Source: Anaerolineae bacterium
GTDB lineage: Bacteria; Chloroflexota; Anaerolineae; Promineifilales; Promineifilaceae
Length of the DNA stretch: 64,000 nucleotides
Assembly: GCA_023382655.1 (NCBI GenBank)
Contig: JAHDWK010000004.1
Span: 336,538-400,537 of the forward strand
Direction of reading: 5' to 3'
Shown in pieces: positions 49,622 through 58,652 of the stretch. Positions within the stretch are counted from its first letter, which is position 1. Every line of letters starts with the position of its first letter. A model generated the notes under the pieces. The model was not told where the DNA came from, made no database searches, and worked only from the letters and a program-made list of their open reading frames with translations. The translations under genes and the position numbers were made by a program.

Positions 49622-52366
49622 ATGAAAGCACAACATGTATTTAGAGTAGTAAGCATTTTGCTGGTACTCACCCTCTTCCTGGTAGCTTGTAGTGGCGACA
49701 CAGAAGAACCGGCCGAAGAAACTACCACCGAAGAAACCGTTGCCGAGCCAGAAGAAGTGGCGCCGGAAGAAGAAGGTACCGAAGAAGAACCTGCCGAAGA
49801 AATGCCCGAAGTCAGTTTTGCTTACCCCCCAGGTGGTTTCCTGGAACGGGCTATCAATGGTGAGTTTACCGGGACAACGGTCACGGTGGACGGCGCTTTT
49901 GAAGGCAATGACGTGGATGGCGTGAAGTTCAACGAATCCGTGCAAGCATTTGAGGATGCGACCGGCATCACGGTGAACTACATCGGCAACAAAGAGTTCG
50001 AAGGCTCGATTGCCATCCGCGTAGACGCGGGTGATGCCCCCGACATCGTGGACTTCCCCCAACCCGGTCTGTTCGCCAACTTCGTGCGCAGCGGGGATGT
50101 CATTCCCGTCACCGAGTTTATGAGTGAAGAATGGCTTTCGCAGCAGTATAACCAGGGCTGGCGGGAGTTCAACACCGTAGACGGTCAGGAAATGGGCGTC
50201 ATGCACCGCTTCTCCGGCAAGAGCCTGGTCTGGTATCCCAAAGCCCAGTGGGAAGCTGCCGGGTACGAAATCCCCCAAACCTGGGATGAACTGCTGGCGC
50301 TCACGCAGACGATTGCTGACGATGGCGACACCGCCTGGTGTATCGGCATTGAGTCTGGCGCGGCTACCGGTTGGGTAGCCACTGACTGGACGGAAGAGAT
50401 GATGCTGCGCACTACCTCTCTGGAGAACTACGATGCCTGGGTGGCCGGTGAACTGCCTTTCGATTCCCCCGAAGTGAAGAATGCCATCGAGACCTGGAGT
50501 GAGTTGTGGTTCAATGATGATTATGTCCTCGGCGGCCGTTCCTCCATCGTCTCCACTTTCTTTGGCGACTCCCCCGGCCCGATGTTTGAAGACCCGCCGC
50601 AGTGCTGGCTGCACAAACAAGCTAACTTCATCACCAGCTTCTTCCCCGAAGGCACAGAGTATGGTGTGGATTATGACTTCTTCTATCTGCCGCCGGTGGA
50701 TGAGGCTTACGGCCGTCCCTTCCTGGTAGCTGGCGACTTGATTGCCATGTTCAATGACCGCCCCGAAGTCCGGGCGCTCATGGAATACTTCACCACCCCG
50801 CAATCCGTCAGCGGTTGGATGGAAGGTGGTGGCGCTATCGCCGCCCACCAGACTGCGACCCAGGAGATGTATGGCTCTGACCTGGATTGGGGCGTTTCCG
50901 AACTGGTCAACCAGGCCACCAGCTTCCGTTTCGATGGCTCGGACCTCATGCCCGGTGAAGTTGGCGCTGGCTCTTTCTGGGAACAAATCTCCAGCTATGT
51001 CGCCGGTTCCATTGACCTGGATACCGCCATGCAAGCCATTGACACCACCTGGCCCGAAGGCGTGGAAGGCAGCGCCAGTATTACCGAAGAAGAACCTGCC
51101 GAAGAAATGATGGATGTTGGTTTTGCTTATGCCCCTGGTGGTTTCTTGGAGCAAGCCATTAACGGCGATTTTGAAGGTACAACTGTAACGGTAGACGGCG
51201 CTTTTGAAGGCAATGACCCCGACGGCGTCAAGTTTGCCGAATCTATGCGTTTGTTTGAAGAAGTCACCGGCATCACGGTGAACTACATCGGCAACAAAGA
51301 GTTCGAAGGCTCGATTGCCATCCGCGTAGACGCGGGTGATGCCCCCGACATCGTGGACTTCCCCCAACCCGGTCTGTTCGCCAACTTCGTGCGCAGCGGG
51401 GATGTCATTCCCGTCACCGAGTTTATGAGTGAAGAATGGCTTTCGCAGCAGTATAACCAGGGCTGGCGGGAGTTCAACACCGTAGACGGTCAGGAAATGG
51501 GCGTCATGCACCGCTTCTCCGGCAAGAGCCTGGTCTGGTATCCCAAAGCCCAGTGGGAAGCTGCCGGGTACGAAATCCCCCAAACCTGGGATGAACTGCT
51601 GGCGCTCACGCAGACGATTGCTGACGATGGCGACACCGCCTGGTGTATCGGCATTGAGTCTGGCGCGGCTACCGGTTGGGTAGCCACTGACTGGACGGAA
51701 GAGATGATGCTGCGCACTACCTCTCTGGAGAACTACGATGCCTGGGTGGCCGGTGAACTGCCTTTCGATTCCCCCGAAGTGAAGAATGCCATCGAGACCT
51801 GGAGTGAGTTGTGGTTCAATGATGATTATGTCCTCGGCGGCCGTTCCTCCATCGTCTCCACTTTCTTTGGCGACTCCCCCGGCCCGATGTTTGAAGACCC
51901 GCCGCAGTGCTGGCTGCACAAACAAGCTAACTTCATCACCAGCTTCTTCCCCGAAGGCACAGAGTATGGTGTGGATTATGACTTCTTCTATCTGCCGCCG
52001 GTGGATGAGGCTTACGGCCGTCCCTTCCTGGTAGCTGGCGACTTGATTGCCATGTTCAATGACCGCCCCGAAGTCCGGGCGCTCATGGAATACTTCACCA
52101 CCCCGCAATCCGTCAGCGGTTGGATGGAAGGTGGTGGCGCTATCGCCGCCCACCAGACTGCGACCCAGGAGATGTATGGCTCTGACCTGGATTGGGGCGT
52201 TTCCGAACTGGTCAACCAGGCCACCAGCTTCCGTTTCGATGGCTCGGACCTCATGCCCGGTGAAGTTGGCGCTGGCTCTTTCTGGGAACAAATCTCCAGC
52301 TATGTCGCCGGTTCCATTGACCTGGATACCGCCATGCAAGAGATTGATGCCACCTGGCCTGAATAG
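49622..52366 (+). CDS. Internally duplicated sugar ABC transporter solute-binding lipoprotein
   Basis: This 914-residue lipoprotein has signal peptide and lipobox LVAC (Cys23), then an acidic Glu/Pro-rich linker (residues 25-60). Two complete family-1 solute-binding domains follow (about 62-475 and 497-910), joined by a second acidic linker. Each copy reads FEGTTVTVDGAFEGND or similar, NYIGNKEFEGSIAIRVDAGD, APDIVDFPQPGLFANFVRSG, KAQWEAAGYEIPQTWDELLA and ends QISSYVAGSIDLDTAMQ. This resembles alpha-glucoside-binding AglE proteins, which are normally single-domain at about 440-460 residues. Upstream parts of the two copies have diverged, while 1075 bases are identical (49961-51035 against 51266-52340). 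Permeases follow directly. Confidence 0.88.
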   Translation: MKAQHVFRVVSILLVLTLFLVACSGDTEEPAEETTTEETVAEPEEVAPEEEGTEEEPAEEMPEVSFAYPPGGFLERAINGEFTGTTVTVDGAFEGNDVDGVKFNESVQAFEDATGITVNYIGNKEFEGSIAIRVDAGDAPDIVDFPQPGLFANFVRSGDVIPVTEFMSEEWLSQQYNQGWREFNTVDGQEMGVMHRFSGKSLVWYPKAQWEAAGYEIPQTWDELLALTQTIADDGDTAWCIGIESGAATGWVATDWTEEMMLRTTSLENYDAWVAGELPFDSPEVKNAIETWSELWFNDDYVLGGRSSIVSTFFGDSPGPMFEDPPQCWLHKQANFITSFFPEGTEYGVDYDFFYLPPVDEAYGRPFLVAGDLIAMFNDRPEVRALMEYFTTPQSVSGWMEGGGAIAAHQTATQEMYGSDLDWGVSELVNQATSFRFDGSDLMPGEVGAGSFWEQISSYVAGSIDLDTAMQAIDTTWPEGVEGSASITEEEPAEEMMDVGFAYAPGGFLEQAINGDFEGTTVTVDGAFEGNDPDGVKFAESMRLFEEVTGITVNYIGNKEFEGSIAIRVDAGDAPDIVDFPQPGLFANFVRSGDVIPVTEFMSEEWLSQQYNQGWREFNTVDGQEMGVMHRFSGKSLVWYPKAQWEAAGYEIPQTWDELLALTQTIADDGDTAWCIGIESGAATGWVATDWTEEMMLRTTSLENYDAWVAGELPFDSPEVKNAIETWSELWFNDDYVLGGRSSIVSTFFGDSPGPMFEDPPQCWLHKQANFITSFFPEGTEYGVDYDFFYLPPVDEAYGRPFLVAGDLIAMFNDRPEVRALMEYFTTPQSVSGWMEGGGAIAAHQTATQEMYGSDLDWGVSELVNQATSFRFDGSDLMPGEVGAGSFWEQISSYVAGSIDLDTAMQEIDATWPE
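49777..51081 (+). repeat. Tandem duplication unit, copy 1 (1305 bases)
   Basis: The unit runs from the acidic linker to the end of the first binding domain. Copy 2 is offset by exactly 1305 bases (435 codons), so the frame is kept. The first 28 bases are the same in both copies; the following part up to 49960 differs at many positions; 49961-51035 appears identical to copy 2. Confidence 0.92.
51082..52366 (+). repeat. Tandem duplication unit, copy 2
   Basis: The second copy of the solute-binding domain begins in a Glu-rich linker and lacks a signal peptide. It ends with IDATWPE and a stop, where copy 1 continues into the linker. Its last bases differ slightly from copy 1, so the identical core is bounded by diverged sequence on both sides. 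Confidence 0.92.
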
Positions 52367-52383
52367 TTTTTTGTAAGTGGTTT

Positions 52384-52415
52384 GTAGTAGGGGCAGGCCT
52401 TGTGCCTGCCCCTAT
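52384..52415 (+). promoter_or_regulatory. Hairpin between binding-protein and permease genes
   Basis: AGGGGCAGGC (52389-52398) pairs with GCCTGCCCCT (52404-52413) around CTTGT. A stem-loop in this place is typical of ABC operons, where it protects the binding-protein mRNA and lowers permease expression. The sequence belongs to the GTAGGGGC repeat family. Confidence 0.6.
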
Positions 52416-52440
52416 AAACCCGACTTGGAGGAGAGGGCAC

Positions 52441-53604
52441 ATGAACTACGTAAGTGGAACCGGAGAACGGGGGCCATCGGCGGGGGTACGAATCCTTTCT
52501 TTGATCGGGCGTGTAGCGTTGGCTATTGCCATCCCCGCTATCGCCTTCTATGTACTCTATCTAGGTTTTCTCTTTCTGCGTGACAGCGATGCACCCCGCT
52601 GGATCATTACTCTAGTCGCCATCGTTTGGGGCGTAGGTGGTGTAGCCCTGTTGTATTGGATATTCAATGGCATCGTCGAACGGCTGCCAGACCAATGGAC
52701 AGCCCGGCTGCAACCTTTTGTATTTGTCGGGCCGGCCATGGCCATCCTTGCCTGGTATTTAGCCATTCCCACCCTGCGTACCTTCTGGATCAGCTTGTTT
52801 AACCGGGACGGGCCACCCGCCGGGCTAACGATACCAGAATTGTTGGCCAGTGATTCGTTTGTGGGCCTGAGTAACTATGCAGCGGTTTTTACTGAGAGGG
52901 TGATGTTGGAAGCATTTCGCAACAATATCATGTGGATCGTCTTTGGGAGTACCTTCTCAGTCCTTTTTGGCTTACTCATTGCTGTCCTGGCCGACCGCAG
53001 CCGTTATGAGAAATTAGCCAAGTCCCTCATCTTCCTGCCCATGGCTATCTCCTTTGTGGGCGCCAGCATCATCTGGAATTTCATCTATGAATTCCGGCCG
53101 GTAGATCAACCACAGATCGGCCTCCTAAACGCTGTCCTTGTCGCTTTAGGTGGTGAACCCAAAGCCTGGGCACAATGGGTTGATATTGCCCCCTGGAACA
53201 ATCTTTTCCTGATTGTGATCGTTATCTGGTTGCAAACGGGTTTCTCCATGGTGTTGTTTTCGGCCGCATTGAAAGGAATTCCGGAGGAACTGTTAGAAGC
53301 TGGCCGTATGGATGGCGCCAGTGAGGTCCGCATATTTTTCGGCATTATGGTGCCTTATATTCGGGGCACACTCATCACCGTCTGGACGACTATCGTCATC
53401 TTTACCTTGAAGATTTTTGACGTGGTATGGGTAATGACCGGCGGGCAATTTGGCACACACGTCATCGCCACCCAGTTTTACAGACAGTCATTTACCAACC
53501 GTAATTCCGGTTTTGGCTCCGCTATTGCTATTGTCCTGCTCATAGCCGTTATCCCGGTCATGATTTATAACCTGAAGCAGTTCAGAGAGCAGGAGGCTTT
53601 TTAA
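52441..53604 (+). CDS. Sugar ABC transporter permease (MalF/AglF-like)
   Basis: This inner-membrane permease of about 387 residues starts at ATG 52441 with GGAGGAGAG upstream. There are about eight hydrophobic segments: two extra at the N-terminus (residues 18-80), then the six-helix permease core. The EAA loop that contacts the ATPase is GIPEELLEAGRMDGASEVRI with FFGIMVPYIRG. LNRDGPPAG- and LSNYAAVFTERVMLEAFRNN are typical of the AglF branch. It pairs with the next gene. No ATPase gene is in the operon, so a shared MsmK/UgpC-type ATPase from elsewhere would be needed (inference). Confidence 0.92.
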   Translation: MNYVSGTGERGPSAGVRILSLIGRVALAIAIPAIAFYVLYLGFLFLRDSDAPRWIITLVAIVWGVGGVALLYWIFNGIVERLPDQWTARLQPFVFVGPAMAILAWYLAIPTLRTFWISLFNRDGPPAGLTIPELLASDSFVGLSNYAAVFTERVMLEAFRNNIMWIVFGSTFSVLFGLLIAVLADRSRYEKLAKSLIFLPMAISFVGASIIWNFIYEFRPVDQPQIGLLNAVLVALGGEPKAWAQWVDIAPWNNLFLIVIVIWLQTGFSMVLFSAALKGIPEELLEAGRMDGASEVRIFFGIMVPYIRGTLITVWTTIVIFTLKIFDVVWVMTGGQFGTHVIATQFYRQSFTNRNSGFGSAIAIVLLIAVIPVMIYNLKQFREQEAF

Positions 53605-53605
53605 G

Positions 53606-54709
53606 ATGAGCAGCGCAAAAAGAAAAAAACAATTGGGTAGTCTGTTTGTTAATGGGACTCTCTTGCTGATTATCTTGTTATGGACCATTCCTACGCTGGG
53701 GATTTTTATCTCTTCCTTTCGCGCCAGAAATGACATTGCCAGCTCTGGTTGGTGGAAAGTGTTACCACACCGCGAGTGGCAGCAGGTTGCCACCATTGAC
53801 CCCAGAGAAGCAGAACTTGATTCCAGCGGGGAGATGGAAATAGAAGGCGTCACCGGTACTTTTGAAGAATTTCGGCAAGGGATCGAAACACCGGACGGCA
53901 AACAAATAATCTGGGTTGGCAACAGACGCATTGGCCAGATCCAAGTGCAAGAACAGGTCTGGACTGTGAGTTGGAATTTCACGTTGGATAATTACAGGCA
54001 GGTCTTGGGAGGGCAAGATTTTGAGTTCACCAGTCCTGACGGCGAAGTAAGGGTTGTGCCTGGCGATAATATGACACGCGCCTTTCTAAATAGTCTGGCT
54101 GTAGCCATCCCCTCCACTGTGATCCCTATTCTCATTGCGGCTTTTGCGGCTTATGCCTTTGCCTGGATGAGTTTTCCTGGCCGGCGCTGGATGTTTATTC
54201 TGGTAGTTGCCATGTTGGTGGTGCCGCTGCAAATTGCCCTGGTGCCACTATTGCGTGATTACCGGGCACTGCAAATCAATGGCACTTTCCTGGCCATCTG
54301 GCTGGCGCACACCGGCTTTGGTCTTGCTTTAGCCACCTACCTGCTCTACAACTACATCAGCACCTTGCCACGAGAGACGTTGGAGTCAGCCTTTATTGAT
54401 GGCGCGTCGCACTTCACGGTGTTTACCAGGCTGGTAATGCCTTTGTCTGTGCCGGCGTTGGCTTCTTTTGCCATTTTCCAATTCTTGTGGGTATGGAACG
54501 ATTACCTGGTAGCTTTGATCTTCTTGGGCGGCAACCCGGAATTTGAACTGGTGACGCAGCGTATGGCGGCTATTGTTGGCTCACGCGGCAGTGAATGGCA
54601 TCTGCTGACGGCCGGGGCTTTTGTCTCCATGGTGCTGCCGTTGGCCGTGTTCTTTGGCTTGCAGCGCTACTTTGTGCGCGGCATGATGGCTGGTTCGGTG
54701 AAGGGATAG
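53606..54709 (+). CDS. Sugar ABC transporter permease (MalG/AglG-like)
   Basis: This 367-residue permease partner starts one base after the previous stop codon, with AGGAGG 10 bases upstream. The first membrane segment (residues 10-32) is followed by an unusually long external region (about 33-150, with GEMEIEGVTGTFEEFRQGIE and SWNFTLDNYRQVLGGQDFEF). Five more segments follow, with the EAA loop LPRETLESAFIDGASHFTVF then TRLVMPLSVPALASF. The long external insert is also a feature of AglG-type alpha-glucoside permeases. It ends just before an octad hairpin and the treS gene. Confidence 0.92.
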   Translation: MSSAKRKKQLGSLFVNGTLLLIILLWTIPTLGIFISSFRARNDIASSGWWKVLPHREWQQVATIDPREAELDSSGEMEIEGVTGTFEEFRQGIETPDGKQIIWVGNRRIGQIQVQEQVWTVSWNFTLDNYRQVLGGQDFEFTSPDGEVRVVPGDNMTRAFLNSLAVAIPSTVIPILIAAFAAYAFAWMSFPGRRWMFILVVAMLVVPLQIALVPLLRDYRALQINGTFLAIWLAHTGFGLALATYLLYNYISTLPRETLESAFIDGASHFTVFTRLVMPLSVPALASFAIFQFLWVWNDYLVALIFLGGNPEFELVTQRMAAIVGSRGSEWHLLTAGAFVSMVLPLAVFFGLQRYFVRGMMAGSVKG

Positions 54710-54710
54710 A

Positions 54711-54775
54711 AGAGTAATTGGGTAATTGGGTAATTGACATAATTACCCAATTACCCAATTATCCAATTACACATT
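54711..54775. repeat. GGTAATTG octad repeat with perfect inverted copy
   Basis: A 21-base stem (54715-54735 with 54741-54761) is built of TAATTGGG units and loops over GACAT. It fills the gap between the permease gene and treS and ends 15 bases before the treS start. It could uncouple treS from the transporter message. Confidence 0.85.
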
Positions 54776-56410
54776 ATGGAAGATTGGTACTACGACGCCG
54801 TTTTTTACGAGCTTTACATTCGGGCGTATCAGGACAGTAATGGGGATGGACAGGGGGATTTTCGGGGGGCGATTGCGCGGTTGGATCACATCAAGTCGCT
54901 AGGCGTCAACTGCATCTGGATTATGCCCCATTATGCCTCGCCGCTGTTGGATGGGGGGTATGACATTTCTGATTACCAGGACGTACATCCTGATTTTGGT
55001 ACGCTGGCTGATTTTAAGGCATTTCTGGATGCGGCCCACGAACGCGGGCTGCGGGTGATTACGGACATGGTAATGAACCATACCTCCGACCAGCACTCCT
55101 GGTTCCAGGCAGCGCGGCAAGATAAAAACTCTCCCTATCGGGATTATTACGTGTGGAGCGACACGGGCACCGAATATGCCGAGACGCGCATCATCTTCCT
55201 GGATGTGGAAAAGTCTAACTGGACGTATGACGAGTTGGCCGGGCAGTATTTCTGGCACCGCTTTTACAGCAGCCAGCCAGATTTGAATTACGACAATCCG
55301 CAGGTGCATGAGGAGATGTTTGACATCATGCGCTTCTGGCTGGATATGGGCATTGATGGTTTCCGCGTGGATGCCATTCCCTATCTGTATGAACGGGAGG
55401 GGACAAACTGTGAAAATTTGCCGGAGACGCACAAATTCCTACAGAAGATGCGGCGCATGGTGGACAGCGAATATCCCGGTACACTGCTGATTGCGGAGGC
55501 GAATCAATGGCCGGAGGATTTACTGCCTTATTTTGGCACGCCGGAAAATCCTGAATTTCAGGTCTGTTTCCACTTTCCTATTATGCCCCGGCTGTACCAG
55601 GCGTTGAAGGCGCAGGATAAGACACCGATTGTGGAGATTTGGGCGCAAACGCCAGCAATTCCACCGGGAACACAGTGGATGACCTTTTTGCGCAACCATG
55701 ACGAGCTGACGTTGGAGATGGTGACACCGGCGGTGCGGCAGTGGATGTGGGAACAGTATGCGCCGGAGCCACGCATGAGGCTGAATTTAGGCATCCGGCG
55801 GCGGCTGGCGCCGCTGCTAGATTTTGATAAAGCGAAGTGGTTTCTACTCCACGCGCTGTTTTTATCGTTACCGGGGACGCCGATTGTGTATTATGGGGAC
55901 GAGATTGGGATGGGGGACAATATCTGGCTGCCGGACCGGCATGGTTGCCGCACGCCGATGCAGTGGGATGATTCGGAAAATGCGGGCTTTTCCCGCGCCA
56001 ACAAGACATATTTGTCGGTGAATGATGACTATCGCCAACGGAATGTGGCCGCCCAGGAAGATGAGCCCCGTTCTTACCTGAACCGGCTGCGTTTTTTGCT
56101 GCAAACGCGGCAGAGCCAGCCCGCTTTGCGGCGGGGGGATTTTGAATTTGTGGAGACGGGGAATGTGGCGGTGTTGGCTTTTCGCCGTTTTGTCAGTCAG
56201 CAGCTAGCAGTAGGCAGTGAGCCGTGGGTTTTGTGCGTGTTTAACTTGTCAGATGTGGCGCAGCGGGTAACGCTTCAACGGGGCGGGTATCGTGATCTGC
56301 TTCAGCCAGACAGCCAGCGTTTAACCGGTGGTGAAACTGAGTTGACGCCGTATACGGCCGTGTGGTTGGTGAGGGACACGGGAGATAGGGAAGGCAAGCA
56401 GCAATCATGA
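54776..56410 (+). CDS. treS: Trehalose synthase (maltose alpha-D-glucosyltransferase), GH13
   Basis: This 544-residue GH13 enzyme interconverts maltose and trehalose. Motifs include [60 protein letters not shown], and catalytic Asp in [20 protein letters not shown]. Glu is in [18 protein letters not shown] and the third Asp in [34 protein letters not shown] and [20 protein letters not shown] are specific to TreS rather than alpha-amylase. There is no signal peptide, so it acts in the cytosol on sugar brought in by the upstream importer (inference). No maltokinase is fused or adjacent. A short CAGTCAGCAG repeat (56193-56222) is read in frame near the C-terminus. Confidence 0.94.
   Translation: MEDWYYDAVFYELYIRAYQDSNGDGQGDFRGAIARLDHIKSLGVNCIWIMPHYASPLLDGGYDISDYQDVHPDFGTLADFKAFLDAAHERGLRVITDMVMNHTSDQHSWFQAARQDKNSPYRDYYVWSDTGTEYAETRIIFLDVEKSNWTYDELAGQYFWHRFYSSQPDLNYDNPQVHEEMFDIMRFWLDMGIDGFRVDAIPYLYEREGTNCENLPETHKFLQKMRRMVDSEYPGTLLIAEANQWPEDLLPYFGTPENPEFQVCFHFPIMPRLYQALKAQDKTPIVEIWAQTPAIPPGTQWMTFLRNHDELTLEMVTPAVRQWMWEQYAPEPRMRLNLGIRRRLAPLLDFDKAKWFLLHALFLSLPGTPIVYYGDEIGMGDNIWLPDRHGCRTPMQWDDSENAGFSRANKTYLSVNDDYRQRNVAAQEDEPRSYLNRLRFLLQTRQSQPALRRGDFEFVETGNVAVLAFRRFVSQQLAVGSEPWVLCVFNLSDVAQRVTLQRGGYRDLLQPDSQRLTGGETELTPYTAVWLVRDTGDREGKQQS
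56193..56222 (+). repeat. CAGTAGG heptads in treS
   Basis: CAGTCAGCAGCTAGCAGTAG then GCAGTGAGCC is a fragment of the CAGTAAG family, read in frame as [11 protein letters not shown] in the C-terminal beta domain. Confidence 0.65.
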
Positions 56411-56433
56411 AGCATAGAGTCCGGGTAGACCAA

Positions 56434-58419
56434 CTATCGCAGCACCACCACCTGATAACCTGAGCCATCCGACGGGCCATAGAGCCGCTGCACCAGCACA
56501 TAATACCGCCCTGGCGACAGGCTCAGGCCGACCGTCTCCGCCAGATTGCCCGGATTCACGCTGGAACCCCACAACAACTTGCTACTACCAAACACATATA
56601 GATCATAGTTGCTGCCCGCCGGAATATCGTCTAACTGTATGGTCACGCCACTAAAGGCACTCAGGTCAAAAAAATAGAAGTCGTAAAAGTCATAGGTACT
56701 GTTGAAATTGCCACCATACCAGAAATTGGGCGGCAGCCCTCTGGCCGCCCCCATGTGGTCATCAAAATCGGAAGCGCCGCTGCGCCGGATCAGCGGTATA
56801 AATTGTTTCTCGTGGGGCACATACAGGCGCTGCACCAGCGGCACAACCTGAAATTCGTCCAAACTGGGCACATGATGATTGCCGCCAAAAGCGTACAAAT
56901 GAGTACCCCAAAATTCACCGGCGGGATAAGCACGGGCAAACACTGTGTTGGGGTCACGCAAATCATAAGGCACATTGAGCACCGACCATTGCCCGGTAGC
57001 CGGATTGTAAACTTCTGTGGAAGAAACCGGCGCCTGCTGGCCGTTGGCATTCACGCTCATGCCGCCAAAAATGTACCAGTTGCCATCCGGCCCCACCGCA
57101 CTGCCGGCCCCAAAACGAGGAATGTTGAGGTTGCCAATAGGCTGCCAACTGTTGGCAAAGGGGGCCAGACATTCGCCGCTGCCTAACAAGACACTCCCGT
57201 TTACACCCCCGGCTACACAAATTTGGTTGCCAATGCGAGCGATCATATGACCATAGCGACCTGCGCTCATATTGGGTCGTGGTAGCCAGGAATTATTGAC
57301 AATATCATAAAAATAGGTTTCGACACGGCCGTCTACATCCGGGTCTAGAACTGGTTTTTCAGTTATTCCGCCAGTTAAATAATAACCAGAACCGTCAGCA
57401 GCCGCGACCGCCTGCGCCCAGCCCACAGCTGCGGGGGGAGACGGCAAAAAAGACCAGAAATTGCCATTGATGTGATAGACACGATGCGTACCATCAAAAA
57501 CCCCAGGCGCGCCGGTATCACCGCCGGGCACATAAATCAGACCGTTGATATGCACGGCCGTTAAATCTGACACCCCCATCCCCGGTATTTGGGCCATCGT
57601 TGCCCAACTGTTGGTCGGCGGATGGTAACGCATCAACCGGTTACTGCGCGTGGGGGCACTAGACGCATCATCCTGACCACCCACAATGTAAATGTACTCA
57701 CCGGCGGCCACTGTATCATGGTGTGTCACCTGTCCGCCAGGGTTATTGTCTACCAGTTCCCACTTCTCCTCCCCTGGCTGCGGTTGCATGAAAATGTTGA
57801 GCGTCATCTGGCCGGAACTGGCCGCCGACCAATCAGCAATCACCACGTAATAGGTCTGGTCTTGCACGGCCGTAAATGTCACCTGCGACGTAAACCCATT
57901 GAAATCATCATTGCAGGCCACCGGCTGCAAAGTCAGGCAGGCATTAGCTTCATCCGACGGCGTAAAAACACCCACAACCGTATCATAATTGGACGTATCA
58001 CTATTGATGGTCACAACGGCATTGGTCACCGGCGTGAACTTATACCACACCGTCCGGTAACCATTCGGGCGGCTGGCCCCCGGCCACATACAGCTTAAAA
58101 CCGGGTCGCTGTTATCGTGGGTAAATGCCTGCACATTCGGTGTCACCCCGCCAACGGCCGTATTGAGAAATGTGACCTCTGCCGCATTCTGGCACAAATC
58201 GCCGCCCGCGTTACCACCCGCCGGAACCAGCGGCGTATCTATCGTTTGCGGGTCAATCGGTTCCAGGAAAATGGATTGGGGCAATGGCCCTGGCGTAGGC
58301 GTCGGGGAAAAACCAGTGGGGGGTAGCGTCACTGCCGGTTCCTGGGCAGTTGCCATCGAAAAGCTCATCACGGCCAGCAATAAAAAAAACAAGACAAACA
58401 ATAAAACAATTCGGCGCAT
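56434..58419 (-). CDS. Secreted Kelch-repeat protein with PPC domain
   Basis: This protein of about 661 residues starts at ATG 58419 with GGAGGGAGAGAG upstream. The signal peptide (IVLLFVLFFLLLAVMSFSMA) is followed by a Pro/Thr linker. A PPC-like beta domain comes next (TVWYKFTPVTNAVVTINSDT, YDTVVGVFTPSDEANACL). A Kelch propeller fills residues 215-550, with blades such as YIYIVGGQDDASSAPTRSNR, GYYLTGGITEKPVLDPDVDG, ICVAGGVNGSVLLGSGECLA and WYIFGGMSVNANGQQAPVSS. A second PPC-like domain closes the protein (IPAGSNYDLYVFGSSKLLWG, LSPGRYYVLVQRLYGPSDGS). It is exported and probably surface-bound; the function is unknown. Confidence 0.82.
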   Translation of the reverse strand: MRRIVLLFVLFFLLLAVMSFSMATAQEPAVTLPPTGFSPTPTPGPLPQSIFLEPIDPQTIDTPLVPAGGNAGGDLCQNAAEVTFLNTAVGGVTPNVQAFTHDNSDPVLSCMWPGASRPNGYRTVWYKFTPVTNAVVTINSDTSNYDTVVGVFTPSDEANACLTLQPVACNDDFNGFTSQVTFTAVQDQTYYVVIADWSAASSGQMTLNIFMQPQPGEEKWELVDNNPGGQVTHHDTVAAGEYIYIVGGQDDASSAPTRSNRLMRYHPPTNSWATMAQIPGMGVSDLTAVHINGLIYVPGGDTGAPGVFDGTHRVYHINGNFWSFLPSPPAAVGWAQAVAAADGSGYYLTGGITEKPVLDPDVDGRVETYFYDIVNNSWLPRPNMSAGRYGHMIARIGNQICVAGGVNGSVLLGSGECLAPFANSWQPIGNLNIPRFGAGSAVGPDGNWYIFGGMSVNANGQQAPVSSTEVYNPATGQWSVLNVPYDLRDPNTVFARAYPAGEFWGTHLYAFGGNHHVPSLDEFQVVPLVQRLYVPHEKQFIPLIRRSGASDFDDHMGAARGLPPNFWYGGNFNSTYDFYDFYFFDLSAFSGVTIQLDDIPAGSNYDLYVFGSSKLLWGSSVNPGNLAETVGLSLSPGRYYVLVQRLYGPSDGSGYQVVVLR

Positions 58420-58529
58420 CAAACTCTCTCCCTCCGCATTATCTCCATCAGGTCATCGTGGGGCGATTGTACAAAGGTGAGTGCAAAAAAACGAACGGCC
58501 GTGCCCCCCACTCCATAATCCCTCATCCA

Positions 58530-58652
58530 CCAGTAATCGGTCATCAGTTATCGGTCATTCGTCATTCGTCATTGGTCATTGGTCACTGGTCATAGGACTT
58601 CGGATTACGGATTACGGACTACGGACTACGGACTTCGGACTTCGGATTACCA
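58530..58652. repeat. Long mixed heptad repeat block
   Basis: TCATTCG, TCATTGG and TCACTGG units (58532-58592) are followed by ACTTCGG, ATTACGG and ACTACGG units (58597-58652). The right part codes for the tail (VLVIRSPKSVVRSP) of the homocysteine methyltransferase on the minus strand. This is the longest repeat block in the window, about 120 bases. Confidence 0.82.

Noticed and set aside
49595..52339. A 914-codon open frame on the minus strand, opposite the duplicated solute-binding protein gene
   Set aside because: It mirrors the sense gene, including the duplication, has no ribosome binding site or known fold, and its sense partner has a lipobox, good start and proper family motifs. It is a shadow of codon bias.
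58530..58652. Possible CRISPR array or satellite
   Set aside because: Units are 7 bases, degenerate and without spacers of fixed length, and no cas gene is present.
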